Part shown: positions 34,564 through 48,818 of the stretch, piece by piece
How positions within the stretch are numbered: the stretch's first letter is position 1
Layout: each line of letters begins with the position of its first letter
DNA from: Pseudomonas sp. B20(2017)
Lineage (GTDB): Bacteria > Pseudomonadota > Gammaproteobacteria > Pseudomonadales > Pseudomonadaceae
Length of the DNA: 64,000 bases
NCBI RefSeq assembly: GCF_002113125.1
Contig: NZ_NEJP01000023.1
Coordinates: forward strand, 39,559 to 103,558
Direction of reading: 5' to 3'
Notes under the pieces: model-generated
The model's database searches: none
Told to the model about the DNA's origin: nothing
The model's input: only the letters and a program-made list of their open reading frames with translations
Translations under genes and position numbers: made by a program

Positions 34564-35559
34564 TCATACCCAGCGCAAACGGCGGAACAACCACCATTGC
34601 CCGAACGCCAGGGCGAGCACCGTCAGGCACGCAATCAGGAAACCATAAGGGCTGCTAGCGAACGGAATACCGCCGACATTGATGCCCAGCAGACCGGTCA
34701 AAAAACTCATCGGCAAAAAGATGCAGGTGATGATCCCGAAGCGATACATGGTGCGATTCATGCGCACGCTCAAGCGCCGGTCTTCGGCCTCCAGCACAAG
34801 CCCCACGCGCTCTCGGGTCAATTCGAGCTCTTCGAGATAACGGGTCAGGCTGTTGTTCAATTCGTTCCAGTAGTCGGCATCGTCGTCGACGAACCACGGC
34901 AGTTTTATCCGCGTCAGCTGTCCGAAAATATCCCGCTGCGGTGCCAGAAAACGCTTCAGTCCGGCAGCCCGGCGACGGATGTGCAAAATGGCGCCATGCT
35001 CGGGGGTATACCGTTCGTCGGCATCCAGTTTTTCTTCCTCTTCATCGACCACTTCGGAGAGGCAAGTCACCAGATCCTGCACCTTGTTGGTGAGGAATTG
35101 CGCCAGATACAGCATCAGCTCGGACGAGGTTTTCGGCCCCTTGCCCTCGCCCAGCATCACCAGCAACTCGTCGGTGGCGCGCAATGGGCGCAAGCGCAGG
35201 GAAATCACCCGCTGGGCCGAAGCGAAAATCCGCACCGACACCATGTCCTCCGGCTCGGCACCCGGGTTGAGATTGACCCCGCGCAAAAACAGCAGCAGCT
35301 CGGAGTCCGGCAGCGGCAACAGGCGTGGACGGGTGTTTTCTTCCAGCAGCAGATCACAGGTGAATTCGTTGAGCCCACTGGATTTGCGCAGCCAGGTCTG
35401 GGTCTGCGGGTGACTACGATCCCAATGCAACCACAGGCTTTCATGAGCCTGCAGTTGCAGATCGTCGAGATCAGTCCGGGCTATCGAACGCGCACCGCCT
35501 TTACCGTCCAGCACCAGGGCATGCACCAGCCCCCATTGCGCGTTTTCTTCCTCGAACAT
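34564..35559 (-). CDS. CorA/ZntB-family divalent cation transporter (CmaX-like)
   Basis: 331 residues: a long cytoplasmic N-terminal domain with helices (TRYLEELELTRERVGLVLEA) and two C-terminal membrane helices (FGIITCIFLPMSFLTGLLGI and PYGFLIACLTVLALAFGQWW). The pore loop has GIN (LLGINVGGIPF) instead of the CorA GMN, as in ZntB-type zinc transporters. It corresponds in position to cmaX of P. aeruginosa. ATG 35559 has AGGGG five bases upstream. It lies upstream of cfrX-cmpX-sigX on the same strand. Confidence 0.85.
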   Translation of the reverse strand: MFEEENAQWGLVHALVLDGKGGARSIARTDLDDLQLQAHESLWLHWDRSHPQTQTWLRKSSGLNEFTCDLLLEENTRPRLLPLPDSELLLFLRGVNLNPGAEPEDMVSVRIFASAQRVISLRLRPLRATDELLVMLGEGKGPKTSSELMLYLAQFLTNKVQDLVTCLSEVVDEEEEKLDADERYTPEHGAILHIRRRAAGLKRFLAPQRDIFGQLTRIKLPWFVDDDADYWNELNNSLTRYLEELELTRERVGLVLEAEDRRLSVRMNRTMYRFGIITCIFLPMSFLTGLLGINVGGIPFASSPYGFLIACLTVLALAFGQWWLFRRLRWV

Positions 35560-35583
35560 CCTCACCCCTGTGGTTACCGCGAT

Positions 35584-36075
35584 TTATTCAGGCATTTTCA
35601 GCGGACTTGGCGAGATGATCACGCCATTGTTATCCGCATAGATGTACTGGCCGGGATGGAAAGTGACACCCGCGAAGGTCACCGGCACGTTGAGATCGCC
35701 GAGACCGCGTTTTTCAGTCTTTTTCGGGTGGCTGGCCAGCGCCTGCACGCCGAGATCGGTCTGGGCGATAACATCCACATCACGGATGCAGCCGTAGATG
35801 ACCAGCCCTTCCCAACCGTTTTTCGAGGCTTTCTCGGCGATCATGTCGCCCAGCAGCGCGCAGCGCAAAGAGCCGCCGCCATCGACCACCAACACCTTGC
35901 CGTTACCCTTGAGCTCAGCTTGTTCCTTGACCAGCGAGTTGTCTTCGAAGCACTTGATGGTCACGATTTCGCCGCCGAACGAATCACGGCCACCGAAATT
36001 GCTGAACATCGGTTCCAGCACCTGAACCAGCTCCGGATAGGCGTCGCACAGGTCAGGCGTAAGGTAATGGTTCAT
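35584..36075 (-). CDS. rraA: RraA-family protein (RNase E activity regulator / HMG aldolase fold)
   Basis: 163 residues, MNHYLTPDLCDAYPELVQVL, with the family core GKVLVVDGGGSLRCALLGDM and GLVIYGCIRDVDVIAQTDLG. RraA of E. coli inhibits RNase E; many Pseudomonas homologues instead have 4-hydroxy-4-methyl-2-oxoglutarate aldolase activity, whose active-site segment (GGxxRxAxxGxxxA) is essentially visible here. Which role applies is undecided. AGGAG is 8 bases before the ATG. Confidence 0.9.
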   Translation of the reverse strand: MNHYLTPDLCDAYPELVQVLEPMFSNFGGRDSFGGEIVTIKCFEDNSLVKEQAELKGNGKVLVVDGGGSLRCALLGDMIAEKASKNGWEGLVIYGCIRDVDVIAQTDLGVQALASHPKKTEKRGLGDLNVPVTFAGVTFHPGQYIYADNNGVIISPSPLKMPE

Positions 36076-36301
36076 CGAATAACTCCTGTAACAAGGAAGA
36101 CGATCAAGGATGTCGCACTCTTTTGAAACGAGTTCCGGCGGTCGCCGTTTACCTTAGCCCATGTCATGGTCGCTGAACGAACCTGAACACAAGCTGAAAC
36201 GTAATAGCGAAATAGCCACCAAATATGACCAGAACCGTCCAATGCGTCATATCTTAGCCGCAAGCCGACTCGAACGAAATGCCCTTTTCAGGGCGCCGCG
36301 C

Positions 36302-37291
36302 TCACACCGCTGCCGCCAATTCCGGCTTCTCGCCGAGCAACGGCGTGTGCTGATCCGCCAGCCAACGCGCCACCAGCGGCCAGACCTCAGCCTGCGCCGC
36401 CTTGCTGACCAGCATCTCGACATGCCCGAACTGGTCGTTGAAACCCTGTTCACGGCCCAGGTTGATGAACTGCTTGTGCTCGGAGCCGATCTGTTCGAAC
36501 AGCTTCTGGCACGCCCAGGCCGGATCCTGATGATCCCCCGCCGCGCTCACCGCCAGCACTGGCACCTGCACATCGGCAAGGCCTGCCCACCAATCCTTGT
36601 CCTTGTCGCCGAAACGGCCGAACAGCCCGTACCAGCGCATGCTTTCCAGCGCCAGGCCAATCGGCTCGTCCTCGGGGCCGCGCTTGAGTCGCGAGCCGGA
36701 CAACTGGGCGAAACGCTTGAGAATGAAGCGCCCGCTCCACTCCACAGGCGGAATTTTCAGCGGCCAGTACGTGCGGCTGACCTGGGTGCCGAAAAACGCC
36801 GCCGACGCCACCGCCGGCTCGCCGAGGTATTCGCCGCCCAGCGCGGCCGCCAACGTGATGCCGCCCAGCGAGTGACCGATCCAGTGCGGAATCTGCCCGC
36901 TCTGCTCACGGACGAACGCGGCGATGGCCGGCAGATCGTAACGGGCATAGTCGGCGACGCGGTTGCGGCGGTAGTCCTCGTTGCGCTGGGACAGACCGTG
37001 ACCGCGCATTTCCGGGATCCATACGTCGAAACCCAGACGCGTCAGATACGCGCCCAGCCCCAGACCTTTGGGCGAAAACCAGAAGCGCCGGTTGGAAAAA
37101 CTGCCGTGCAGCAAGATCACCGGCACGCCGCGCGACGCCGGCTCATCCGCCATGCCGAGTCGGGTCACCGCGATTTCCACGGACCAGTCAGGGCTGTTGC
37201 CCGGTTTCAAACGGTAGACATCTTCGCTCAGATCGCCGCGTCGTTCGGCGCTGATCAGAGCGACAGGAAACAGGTTGCTGCTGCTTTGCAT
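36302..37291 (-). CDS. Alpha/beta-fold hydrolase
   Basis: 329 residues. The lipase/esterase fold has the oxyanion region VILLHGSFSNRRFWF, the nucleophile elbow IGHSLGGI (Ser near residue 140), a likely acid in SAAGDHQDPAW and the histidine in FGHVEMLV. No signal peptide with the chosen start. ATG 37291 has AAGAG upstream; the longer reading crosses the ppsA terminator. It corresponds in position to an esterase-like gene next to ppsA in P. aeruginosa. The substrate is unknown. Confidence 0.85.
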   Translation of the reverse strand: MQSSSNLFPVALISAERRGDLSEDVYRLKPGNSPDWSVEIAVTRLGMADEPASRGVPVILLHGSFSNRRFWFSPKGLGLGAYLTRLGFDVWIPEMRGHGLSQRNEDYRRNRVADYARYDLPAIAAFVREQSGQIPHWIGHSLGGITLAAALGGEYLGEPAVASAAFFGTQVSRTYWPLKIPPVEWSGRFILKRFAQLSGSRLKRGPEDEPIGLALESMRWYGLFGRFGDKDKDWWAGLADVQVPVLAVSAAGDHQDPAWACQKLFEQIGSEHKQFINLGREQGFNDQFGHVEMLVSKAAQAEVWPLVARWLADQHTPLLGEKPELAAAV

Positions 37292-37303
37292 AATGCTCTT
37301 GCA

Positions 37304-37336
37304 CAAAAAAGGGCGGCATCCAGAGGAGCCCGCCCT
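37304..37336 (-). terminator. ppsA terminator
   Basis: On the minus strand AGGGCGG ... CCGCCCT (arms 37330-37336 and 37310-37316) with a 13-base loop, then a T-run (plus-strand A at 37305-37310). It lies between the ppsA stop and the hydrolase start. Confidence 0.85.
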
Positions 37337-37385
37337 ACTTGAATCCTGAAGCAGCCGGTCAATCACCGGCCGCTTCGCTCACTGA

Positions 37386-39761
<2,376 letters not shown>

Positions 39762-39935
39762 GGTGATCTCTCCACTAACTGTGTTGGAAAAGCTCAGAAA
39801 CCGGCGGCTCGGGGGAGCGTTGGCCGGCTGTATGGCCTGGACCTGGAAAATAAGTGAAAATGCGGGCCAATGGCGGCCGGCAAATCGCGCCTATCATATC
39901 CAAGATTCGTCACTAGCTTAAGGCCCAAGGTGCAA

Positions 39936-40754
39936 ATGAAACGATCTGCTTTCTTTATCTCCGATGGCACCGGCATCACCGCCGAAACCCTGGGTCAAAG
40001 CCTTCTGGCGCAGTTCGAAAACATTACCTTCAGCAAATTCACGCGACCGTACATCGACAGCGTTGAAAAAGCGCGGGCCATGGTACAACAAATCAACAAA
40101 GCCGCTGAAACCGACGGTTTCCGGCCGATCATCTTCGACACCATCGTCAATCAAGACATTCGTGAGATTCTCGCAACCTCCAATGGTTTCATGATCGACA
40201 TCTTCTCGACGTTTCTCGCCCCGCTCGAACAGGAACTGACCGAGCACTCTTCCTACACCGTCGGCAAGTCCCACTCCATCGGTCACAACTCCAATTACAT
40301 GGAGCGGATCGAGGCGGTGAACTTCGCCCTCGACAACGACGACGGCGCCCGCACGCACTATTACGACAAGGCCGACCTGATACTAGTGGGCGTGTCGCGT
40401 TGTGGTAAGACGCCGACGTGTCTGTACATGGCGATGCAGTTCGGCATCCGCGCGGCCAACTACCCGCTGACCGAAGACGACATGGAACGCCTGCAACTGC
40501 CGGCAGCCCTGCGCGCCCACCAGCACAAGCTGTTCGGCCTGACCATCGACCCGGACCGCCTCACCGCGATCCGCAACGAACGCAAACCCAACAGCCGTTA
40601 TTCGAGCTACGCCCAGTGCGAGTTCGAAGTGCGCGAGGTGGAAAACCTGTTTCGCCGCGAGAACATCCCGAACATCAACTCCACGCATTTTTCAGTGGAA
40701 GAGATTTCCGCGAAGATTCTCGTGGAAAAAGGCGTCGAGCGGCGCTTCAAATAG
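39936..40754 (+). CDS. ppsR: PEP synthase regulatory protein (bifunctional kinase/pyrophosphorylase, DUF299)
   Basis: Controls PpsA by ADP-dependent phosphorylation and Pi-dependent dephosphorylation of a threonine beside the catalytic histidine. 272 residues. It begins MKRSAFFISDGTGITAETLG, with the P-loop GVSRCGKTPTCLYMA near residue 150 and the C-terminal SRYSSYAQCEFEVREVENLF. ATG 39936 gives the standard family start. It is divergent from ppsA, the usual arrangement in Pseudomonas. Confidence 0.94.
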   Translation: MKRSAFFISDGTGITAETLGQSLLAQFENITFSKFTRPYIDSVEKARAMVQQINKAAETDGFRPIIFDTIVNQDIREILATSNGFMIDIFSTFLAPLEQELTEHSSYTVGKSHSIGHNSNYMERIEAVNFALDNDDGARTHYYDKADLILVGVSRCGKTPTCLYMAMQFGIRAANYPLTEDDMERLQLPAALRAHQHKLFGLTIDPDRLTAIRNERKPNSRYSSYAQCEFEVREVENLFRRENIPNINSTHFSVEEISAKILVEKGVERRFK

Positions 40755-40777
40755 CTCAGCGGTGTCTGATCTGATGC

Positions 40778-40872
40778 CTTCGCGGGCAAGCCCGGCTCCC
40801 ACAGGTGTCGTGGCGTTTGCAAAAATTGCATCCGACACAAAACCCTGTGGGAGCGTGGCTTGCCCGCGAAGA
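40778..40872. repeat. REP pair (GTGGGAGCG family) between ppsR and prpD
   Basis: CTTCGCGGGCAAGCCCGGCT onward and the inverted TGTGGGAGCGTGGCTTGCCC. It sits between convergent genes. Confidence 0.82.
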
Positions 40873-40888
40873 ACGATAACGCGGTCTC

Positions 40889-42373
40889 TCAGATCACAAA
40901 CAAATCGACAAATTTGTTCACCGGCGTGGCTTCAAGCCGCGCCTGATCCTTGCACAACACCAGAATCTCCCCGCTGCGCTGCCCGGTGAAACGGGTGGCC
41001 AGATTTGCCCGGAATTTGTCCTCCAGCAATGGAATGCCCTCGGCGCGGCGCCGGCGATGCCCGATCGGGTACTCCACCACCACGTTTTCCGTGCTCGAAC
41101 CGTCCTTGAAAAACACCTGCACCGCGTTGGCAATCGAGCGCTTGTCGGCTTCCAGATATTCGCGGGTGAAACGCGGATCTTCGACGATGACCATTTTCTC
41201 GCGCAGCACATCGATGACCGGATGGGCCTTGTGGAAATCATCCTCGTACTGCTCGGCCACCAGATTGCCGAACGCCAGCGGCACGGCGGTCATGTACTGG
41301 AGGCAGTGATCGCGGTCGGCGGCGTTGGCCAGCGGCCCGACCTTGGAAATAATGCGGATCGCCGATTCGTGGGTGGTGATGACGATCCGGTCGATCTCAT
41401 GCAGACGATTGCGCACCTGCGGGTGCAGGGTCACGGCGGCTTCGCAGGCGGTTTGTGCGTGGAACTCTGCCGGGAAGCTGATCTTGAACAACACGTTTTC
41501 CATCACGTAACTGCCGAAGGGCCGCGAGAAACTGAAGGTGCGTCTGTCTTCGGGCTTGAGCGCCAGGTCGTTGTTGGTGTGGCTGAACAAAACGTCGTAA
41601 AAGCCCCATTGTCTGGCGCTCAAGACGCCGGGAATCCCCATTTCTCCACGCATCGCGATATCCGCGAGCCGCACGCCCCGGCTCGATGCATCCCCTGCCG
41701 CCCAGGATTTTCGCGAACCGGCGTTCGGCGCATGGCGGTAAGTACGCAATGCCTGACCATCGGCGAACGCATGGGACAACGCGGATAACAGCTGCTCACG
41801 GTTGGCGCCCATCAGTTTGGCGGTCACGGCAGTCGAGGCGACTTTCACCAGAATGACGTGATCGAGTCCTACGCGGTTGAAGGAGTTTTCCAGGGCAATC
41901 ACGCCCTGAATCTCGTGGGCCATGATCATCGCTTCAAGCACATCGCGCACCGTCAGCGGCGCCTCGCCATTGGCCAGACGCTTTTGCGACAGGTGATCGG
42001 CCACCGCGAGAATCCCGCCGAGATTGTCCGACGGATGCCCCCACTCGGCGGCGAGCCAGGTGTCGTTGTAATCGAGCCAGCGCACGATGCAGCCGATGTC
42101 CCACGCGGCTTTCACCGGGTCGAGGCGCCAGGACGTGCCCGGGACTCGTGCGCCGAATGGGACGACGGTGCCTTCGACGATGGGGCCAAGGTGTTTGGTG
42201 CATTCAGGGAAACGCAGGGCCAGCAGGCCGCAGCCCAAGGTGTCCATCAGGCAGTTGCGGGCGGTGTCGAGGGCTTCGGTGGATTCGATTTTGTAGGTGA
42301 GGACGTAATCGGCGATGTCCTGCAGGACACGGTCGTAGTCGGGGCGGTTGTTCAGGTCGACGTTGGCGCTCAT
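40889..42373 (-). CDS. prpD: 2-methylcitrate dehydratase PrpD
   Basis: Dehydrates 2-methylcitrate in propionate catabolism. 494 residues with the PrpD/MmgE fold: CLMDTLGCGLLALRFPECTK, VRWLDYNDTWLAAEWGHPSD near residue 100 and RKSWAAGDASSRGVRLADIA near 230. ATG 42373 is chosen; a TTG 18 bases earlier is possible. It is the last gene of the cluster. Because AcnD plus PrpF already give the dehydration and isomerisation, PrpD may be partly redundant here. Confidence 0.93.
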   Translation of the reverse strand: MSANVDLNNRPDYDRVLQDIADYVLTYKIESTEALDTARNCLMDTLGCGLLALRFPECTKHLGPIVEGTVVPFGARVPGTSWRLDPVKAAWDIGCIVRWLDYNDTWLAAEWGHPSDNLGGILAVADHLSQKRLANGEAPLTVRDVLEAMIMAHEIQGVIALENSFNRVGLDHVILVKVASTAVTAKLMGANREQLLSALSHAFADGQALRTYRHAPNAGSRKSWAAGDASSRGVRLADIAMRGEMGIPGVLSARQWGFYDVLFSHTNNDLALKPEDRRTFSFSRPFGSYVMENVLFKISFPAEFHAQTACEAAVTLHPQVRNRLHEIDRIVITTHESAIRIISKVGPLANAADRDHCLQYMTAVPLAFGNLVAEQYEDDFHKAHPVIDVLREKMVIVEDPRFTREYLEADKRSIANAVQVFFKDGSSTENVVVEYPIGHRRRRAEGIPLLEDKFRANLATRFTGQRSGEILVLCKDQARLEATPVNKFVDLFVI

Positions 42374-42466
42374 GTTCGATTCACTCTTCAAAGTGGTTCG
42401 TTGATGGGACCTCGGTTCAGGCTGAGTCTTGGTTTTAAACCATTCTTATTGTTGAAATACAGAACC

Positions 42467-42564
42467 TGTGGGAGCGGCGGTGCGACGATTCGATTTGCCG
42501 GCCGGCATATCCAGCGTTGATGTTGCCTGATACACCGCTTTCGCGAGCAAGCCCGCTCCCACAT
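42467..42564. repeat. REP pair with split arm, between prpF and prpD
   Basis: The left unit TGTGGGAGCGGCGGTGCGAC carries the same GGTGCGACGATTCGA insert as the repeat at 18569. The right unit is an ordinary TCGCGAGCAAGCCCGCTCCC. Confidence 0.75.
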
Positions 42565-42580
42565 TTGGATCTGTATTACG

Positions 42581-43783
42581 TCAGAAAGAATCTCCGGGGA
42601 TGCGCACGTAGCCCTCCATCAGCACGCGGGCGCTACGGCTCATGATCGCTTTCTTCACAACCCACTCACCGTTTTCCAGACTCGCTTCAGCCCCGACGCG
42701 CAACGTCCCGGACGGATGTCCAAAACGCACCGCATTGCGTTCAACACCGCCAGCCGCCAGGTTCACCAAAGTGCCCGAGATGGCTGCTGCGGTGCCAATC
42801 GCCACCGCCGCCGTCCCCATCATCGCGTGGTGCAACTTGCCCATCGACAACGCCCGCACCAGCAAATCCACATCCCCGGCGCCAATCGCCTTGCCACTCG
42901 AGGCCACGTAATCAGCAGGTTTGGCGACGAAGGCCACTTTCGGCGTGTGCTGACGCTTGGCCGCTTCATCCAGATTGGAAATCAGCCCCATGCGCAAAGC
43001 ACCGTAAGCGCGAATGGTCTCGAACATCTGCAACGCTTTCGGGTCGCTGTTGATCGCGTTCTGCAATTCGGTCCCGGTGTAACCAATGTCTTCGGCGTTG
43101 ACGAAAATCGTCGGGATACCCGCGTTGATCATCGTCGCTTTGAGCGTGCCGACGCCCGGCACTTCCAGCTCATCGATCAGGTTGCCGGTGGGGAACATCG
43201 AGCCACCGCCGCCCTCTTCTTCCGCCGCCGGGTCCAGGAATTCGACTTGGACTTCGGCCGCCGGAAAGGTCACGCCGTCGAGTTCGAAATCACCGGTTTC
43301 CTGGACTTCGCCATTGGTGATCGGCACGTGGGCAATGATGGTTTTGCCGATATTGGCCTGCCACACGCGAACCACCGCCACGCCGTTGTGCGGAATGCGG
43401 CTGGCGTCCACCAGGCCATTGCTGATGGCGAACGAACCGACCGCTGCCGACAGGTTGCCGCAGTTGCCGCTCCAGTCCACGAAAGGCTTGTCGATGGACA
43501 CCTGACCGAACAGGTAATCGACGTCGTGATCGGCCTTGATGCTTTTCGACAGGATCACGGTTTTGCTGGTGCTCGAAGTGGCGCCGCCCATGCCGTCGAT
43601 CTGTTTGTCGTACGGGTCGGGGCTGCCGATTACCCGCAGCAATAGCGCGTCGCGGGTCGGGCCGGGAATCTGCGCGGCTTCGGGTAGATCTTTCAGGCTG
43701 AAAAACACGCCTTTGCTGGTGCCGCCGCGCATGTAGGTGGCGGGGATTTTGATCTGCGGTGCGAAATTAGCTGCGTGAGCCAT
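42581..43783 (-). CDS. prpF: 2-methylaconitate cis-trans isomerase PrpF
   Basis: Isomerises 2-methyl-trans-aconitate made by AcnD to the cis form. 400 residues of the diaminopimelate-epimerase-like fold. It starts with IKIPATYMRGGTSKGVFF and has DWSGNCGNLSAAVGSFAI near residue 105, with the conserved Cys. AGDVDLLVRALSMGKLHHAM and AAGGVERNAVRFGHPSGTL follow. It lies downstream of acnD, with a perfect hairpin in the gap. Confidence 0.94.
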   Translation of the reverse strand: MAHAANFAPQIKIPATYMRGGTSKGVFFSLKDLPEAAQIPGPTRDALLLRVIGSPDPYDKQIDGMGGATSSTSKTVILSKSIKADHDVDYLFGQVSIDKPFVDWSGNCGNLSAAVGSFAISNGLVDASRIPHNGVAVVRVWQANIGKTIIAHVPITNGEVQETGDFELDGVTFPAAEVQVEFLDPAAEEEGGGGSMFPTGNLIDELEVPGVGTLKATMINAGIPTIFVNAEDIGYTGTELQNAINSDPKALQMFETIRAYGALRMGLISNLDEAAKRQHTPKVAFVAKPADYVASSGKAIGAGDVDLLVRALSMGKLHHAMMGTAAVAIGTAAAISGTLVNLAAGGVERNAVRFGHPSGTLRVGAEASLENGEWVVKKAIMSRSARVLMEGYVRIPGDSF

Positions 43784-43800
43784 GAGTGCTCCTCAAAAGT

Positions 43801-43827
43801 GACCAAGGGACTCATCATCCCTTGGTC
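43801..43827 (-). other. Perfect hairpin between acnD and prpF
   Basis: GACCAAGGGA (43801-43810) and TCCCTTGGTC (43818-43827), 10-bp perfect arms with a 7-base loop. On the minus-strand transcript it is followed by ACTTTTG, only a weak T-run, so it may be an attenuator or mRNA-end stabiliser. Confidence 0.65.
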
Positions 43828-43838
43828 GCCTGACTTGA

Positions 43839-46433
<2,595 letters not shown>

Positions 46434-46505
46434 CGGTCAGGACTCGGTCACGGTGATAACAAAAAGGTGGGGCCTGACGCAGCCTTCGAACTCACCACAC
46501 TCCAC

Positions 46506-46611
46506 TGTGGGAGCGAGCTTGCTCCGGGCGGCGTTCCGACGATAGCGGTGTATCAGTCGACATCTTTGTTGAATGTCTGTCCGTCATCGCGAGCAAGCTC
46601 GCTCCCACAGG
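46506..46611. repeat. REP pair (GTGGGAGCG family) between prpC and acnD
   Basis: TGTGGGAGCGAGCTTGCTCC onward and the inverted CATCGCGAGCAAGCTCGCTC ending 46611, inside the prp operon. Confidence 0.83.
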
Positions 46612-46649
46612 GTTTATCGGTGCTCTCAAGCTCCAGCTCAGCCCACCAT

Positions 46650-47777
46650 TCAGCGACGTTCGATTGGCACGAACTTGCGCTGTTCGACGCCGGTGTACTC
46701 GGCGCTTGGACGGATGATGCGGTTGTTGGCGCGCTGTTCGAACACGTGCGCTGCCCAGCCGGTCAGGCGCGAGCAGACGAAGATCGGCGTGAACAGCTTG
46801 GTCGGGATGCCCATGAAGTGGTACGCCGAGGCATGGTAGAAGTCAGCGTTGGGGAACAGTTTCTTTTGCTCCCACATGGTCTTGTCGATGGCTTCCGAAA
46901 CCGCGAACAACACCTTGTCGCCCACTTCGTCGGCGAGTTTTTTTGACCAGCCCTTGATCACCTCGTTGCGCGGATCGCTGTCCTTATAGATCGCGTGGCC
47001 GAAGCCCATGATCTTGTCTTTGCGTTCAAGCATGCCGAGGGTGCCCTTGATCGCCTCTTCCGGCGACGAGAAGCGCTCGATCATTTCCATCGCCGCCTCG
47101 TTGGCACCGCCGTGCAGCGGGCCGCGCAACGAGCCGATGGCTGCCGTGATGCACGAGTACAGATCGGACAGGGTCGAAGCACACACCCGAGCGGTGAAGG
47201 TCGAGGCGTTGAATTCGTGCTCGGCGTAAAGGATCAGCGAGACGTTCATCACTTTGACGTGCAGCTCGCTCGGCTTCTTGTCGTGCAGCAGGTGCAGGAA
47301 GTGGCCGCCGATGGACTGCTCGTCCGTCACGCAATTGATGCGTTTGCCGTCGTGGCTGAAGCGATACCAGTAGCACATGATCGCCGGGAACGCGGCCAGC
47401 AGACGATCGGTCTTGTCGCGTTGCTCGGAGAAGTCTTTCTCCGGCTCGATGTTGCCCAGGAACGAGCAACCGGTGCGCATCACGTCCATCGGGTGGGCAT
47501 CGGCGGGGATGCGTTCCAGCACTTCTTTCAGCGCTTGCGGCAGGTCGCGCAGCTTGCTGAGTTTGTTCTGGTAGTCGGCGAGCTGTGCCTTGGTCGGCAG
47601 TTCTCCGTAGAGCAGCAGGTACGCCACTTCTTCAAATTGTGCGTCTGCCGCCAGTTCGCGCACGTCGTAGCCGCGATAGGTCAGCCCGGCACCGGCCTGG
47701 CCCACGGTGGACAGTGCGGTTTGCCCGGCAACCTGGCCCCGGAGCCCGGCGCCACTGAGTACTTTTGCTTCGGCCAT
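46650..47777 (-). CDS. prpC: 2-methylcitrate synthase PrpC
   Basis: Condenses propionyl-CoA with oxaloacetate. 375 residues, citrate-synthase fold. Starts MAEAKVLSGAGLRGQVAGQT, with GLTYRGYDVRELAADAQFEE near residue 30. The catalytic His is in SLRGPLHGGANEAAMEMIER (near 225), and MGFGHAIYKDSDPRNEVIKG carries the second active-site His. ATG 47777 gives the family start; the longer reading adds a non-conserved 25 residues. Confidence 0.95.
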   Translation of the reverse strand: MAEAKVLSGAGLRGQVAGQTALSTVGQAGAGLTYRGYDVRELAADAQFEEVAYLLLYGELPTKAQLADYQNKLSKLRDLPQALKEVLERIPADAHPMDVMRTGCSFLGNIEPEKDFSEQRDKTDRLLAAFPAIMCYWYRFSHDGKRINCVTDEQSIGGHFLHLLHDKKPSELHVKVMNVSLILYAEHEFNASTFTARVCASTLSDLYSCITAAIGSLRGPLHGGANEAAMEMIERFSSPEEAIKGTLGMLERKDKIMGFGHAIYKDSDPRNEVIKGWSKKLADEVGDKVLFAVSEAIDKTMWEQKKLFPNADFYHASAYHFMGIPTKLFTPIFVCSRLTGWAAHVFEQRANNRIIRPSAEYTGVEQRKFVPIERR

Positions 47778-47813
47778 CGTTGTCTCCAATTTTCTTGAAT
47801 TTGTAGGGGAAAC

Positions 47814-47916
47814 ATGTGGGAGCGAGCCTGATCGCGAAGGTGGCAGGAACACCTCGGCACATCAGGAACACCGCGTTATCGTTAACGCCCATCGCGAGCG
47901 GGCTCGCTCCCACAGG
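47814..47916. repeat. REP pair (GTGGGAGCG family) between prpB and prpC
   Basis: TGTGGGAGCGAGCCTGATCG onward and the inverted CATCGCGAGCGGGCTCGCTC. A second intra-operon doublet of the prp cluster. Confidence 0.83.
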
Positions 47917-47924
47917 GGATTTAT

Positions 47925-48818
47925 TCAGCCTTTCTTTTGTGCAAACAACGCGTCGAGCTTCTGCTCGAAGGTGTGGTAATCGATGCGATCGTAAAGCTCC
48001 ATGCGAGTCTGCATGGTGTCGATGACATTCTGCTGGGTGCCGTCGCGGCGGATCGCGGTGTAGACGTTTTCCGCGGCCTTGTTCATCGCGCGGAACGCCG
48101 ACAGCGGGTACAGCACCAGCGACACGTCGGCGCCGGCCAGTTGCTCGATGGTGTACAGCGGCGTCGAGCCGAATTCGGTGATGTTGGCCAGGATCGGCGC
48201 TTTCACGCGACTGGCGAACAGCTTGTACATTTCAAGCTCAGTGATGGCTTCCGGGAAGATCATGTCGGCGCCAGCCTCGATGCACGCGGCGGCGCGATCC
48301 AGTGCCGATTCCAGACCCTCAACGGCCAGAGCATCGGTGCGGGCCATGATCACAAAGCTGTCGTCGGTGCGGGCATCGACGGCGGCCTTGATGCGGTCGA
48401 CCATTTCCTGCTGGGTCACGATCTCTTTGTTAGGACGGTGACCGCAGCGCTTGGCGCCAACCTGGTCTTCAATGTGAATCGCCGCCGCGCCGAACTTGAT
48501 CATCGACTTGACGGTGCGCGCCACGTTGAACGCCGAGGCGCCGAAACCGGTGTCCACGTCCACCAGCAGCGGCAGGTCGCAGACGTCGGTGATGCGGCGC
48601 ACGTCGGTCAGCACGTCATCCAGGCCGGTGATGCCCAGGTCCGGCACGCCGAGGGAGCCGGCAGCCACCCCGCCACCCGACAGGTAGATCGCCTTGAAAC
48701 CGGCGCGCTTGGCCAGCAGCGCGTGGTTGGCGTTGATCGCTCCGACCACTTGCAGCGGATGTTCGCTGGCGACCGCATCGCGGAAACGCTGGCCTGGAGT
48801 GCTCTTGTTGGAACTCAT
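47925..48818 (-). CDS. prpB: 2-methylisocitrate lyase PrpB
   Basis: Splits 2-methylisocitrate to pyruvate and succinate. 297 residues, isocitrate-lyase/PEP-mutase barrel. LSGGGVAAGSLGVPDLGITG lies near residue 45 and LLVDVDTGFGASAFNVARTV near 85. The signature KRCGHRPNKEIV contains the catalytic Cys. It starts within the stop of the upstream gntR (4-bp overlap), so regulator and first enzyme are coupled. Confidence 0.95.
   Translation of the reverse strand: MSSNKSTPGQRFRDAVASEHPLQVVGAINANHALLAKRAGFKAIYLSGGGVAAGSLGVPDLGITGLDDVLTDVRRITDVCDLPLLVDVDTGFGASAFNVARTVKSMIKFGAAAIHIEDQVGAKRCGHRPNKEIVTQQEMVDRIKAAVDARTDDSFVIMARTDALAVEGLESALDRAAACIEAGADMIFPEAITELEMYKLFASRVKAPILANITEFGSTPLYTIEQLAGADVSLVLYPLSAFRAMNKAAENVYTAIRRDGTQQNVIDTMQTRMELYDRIDYHTFEQKLDALFAQKKG

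Noticed and set aside
36161..37342. 393-codon plus-strand frame over the hydrolase gene
   Set aside because: The minus-strand hydrolase has a clear fold and catalytic motifs; the plus frame is low-complexity.
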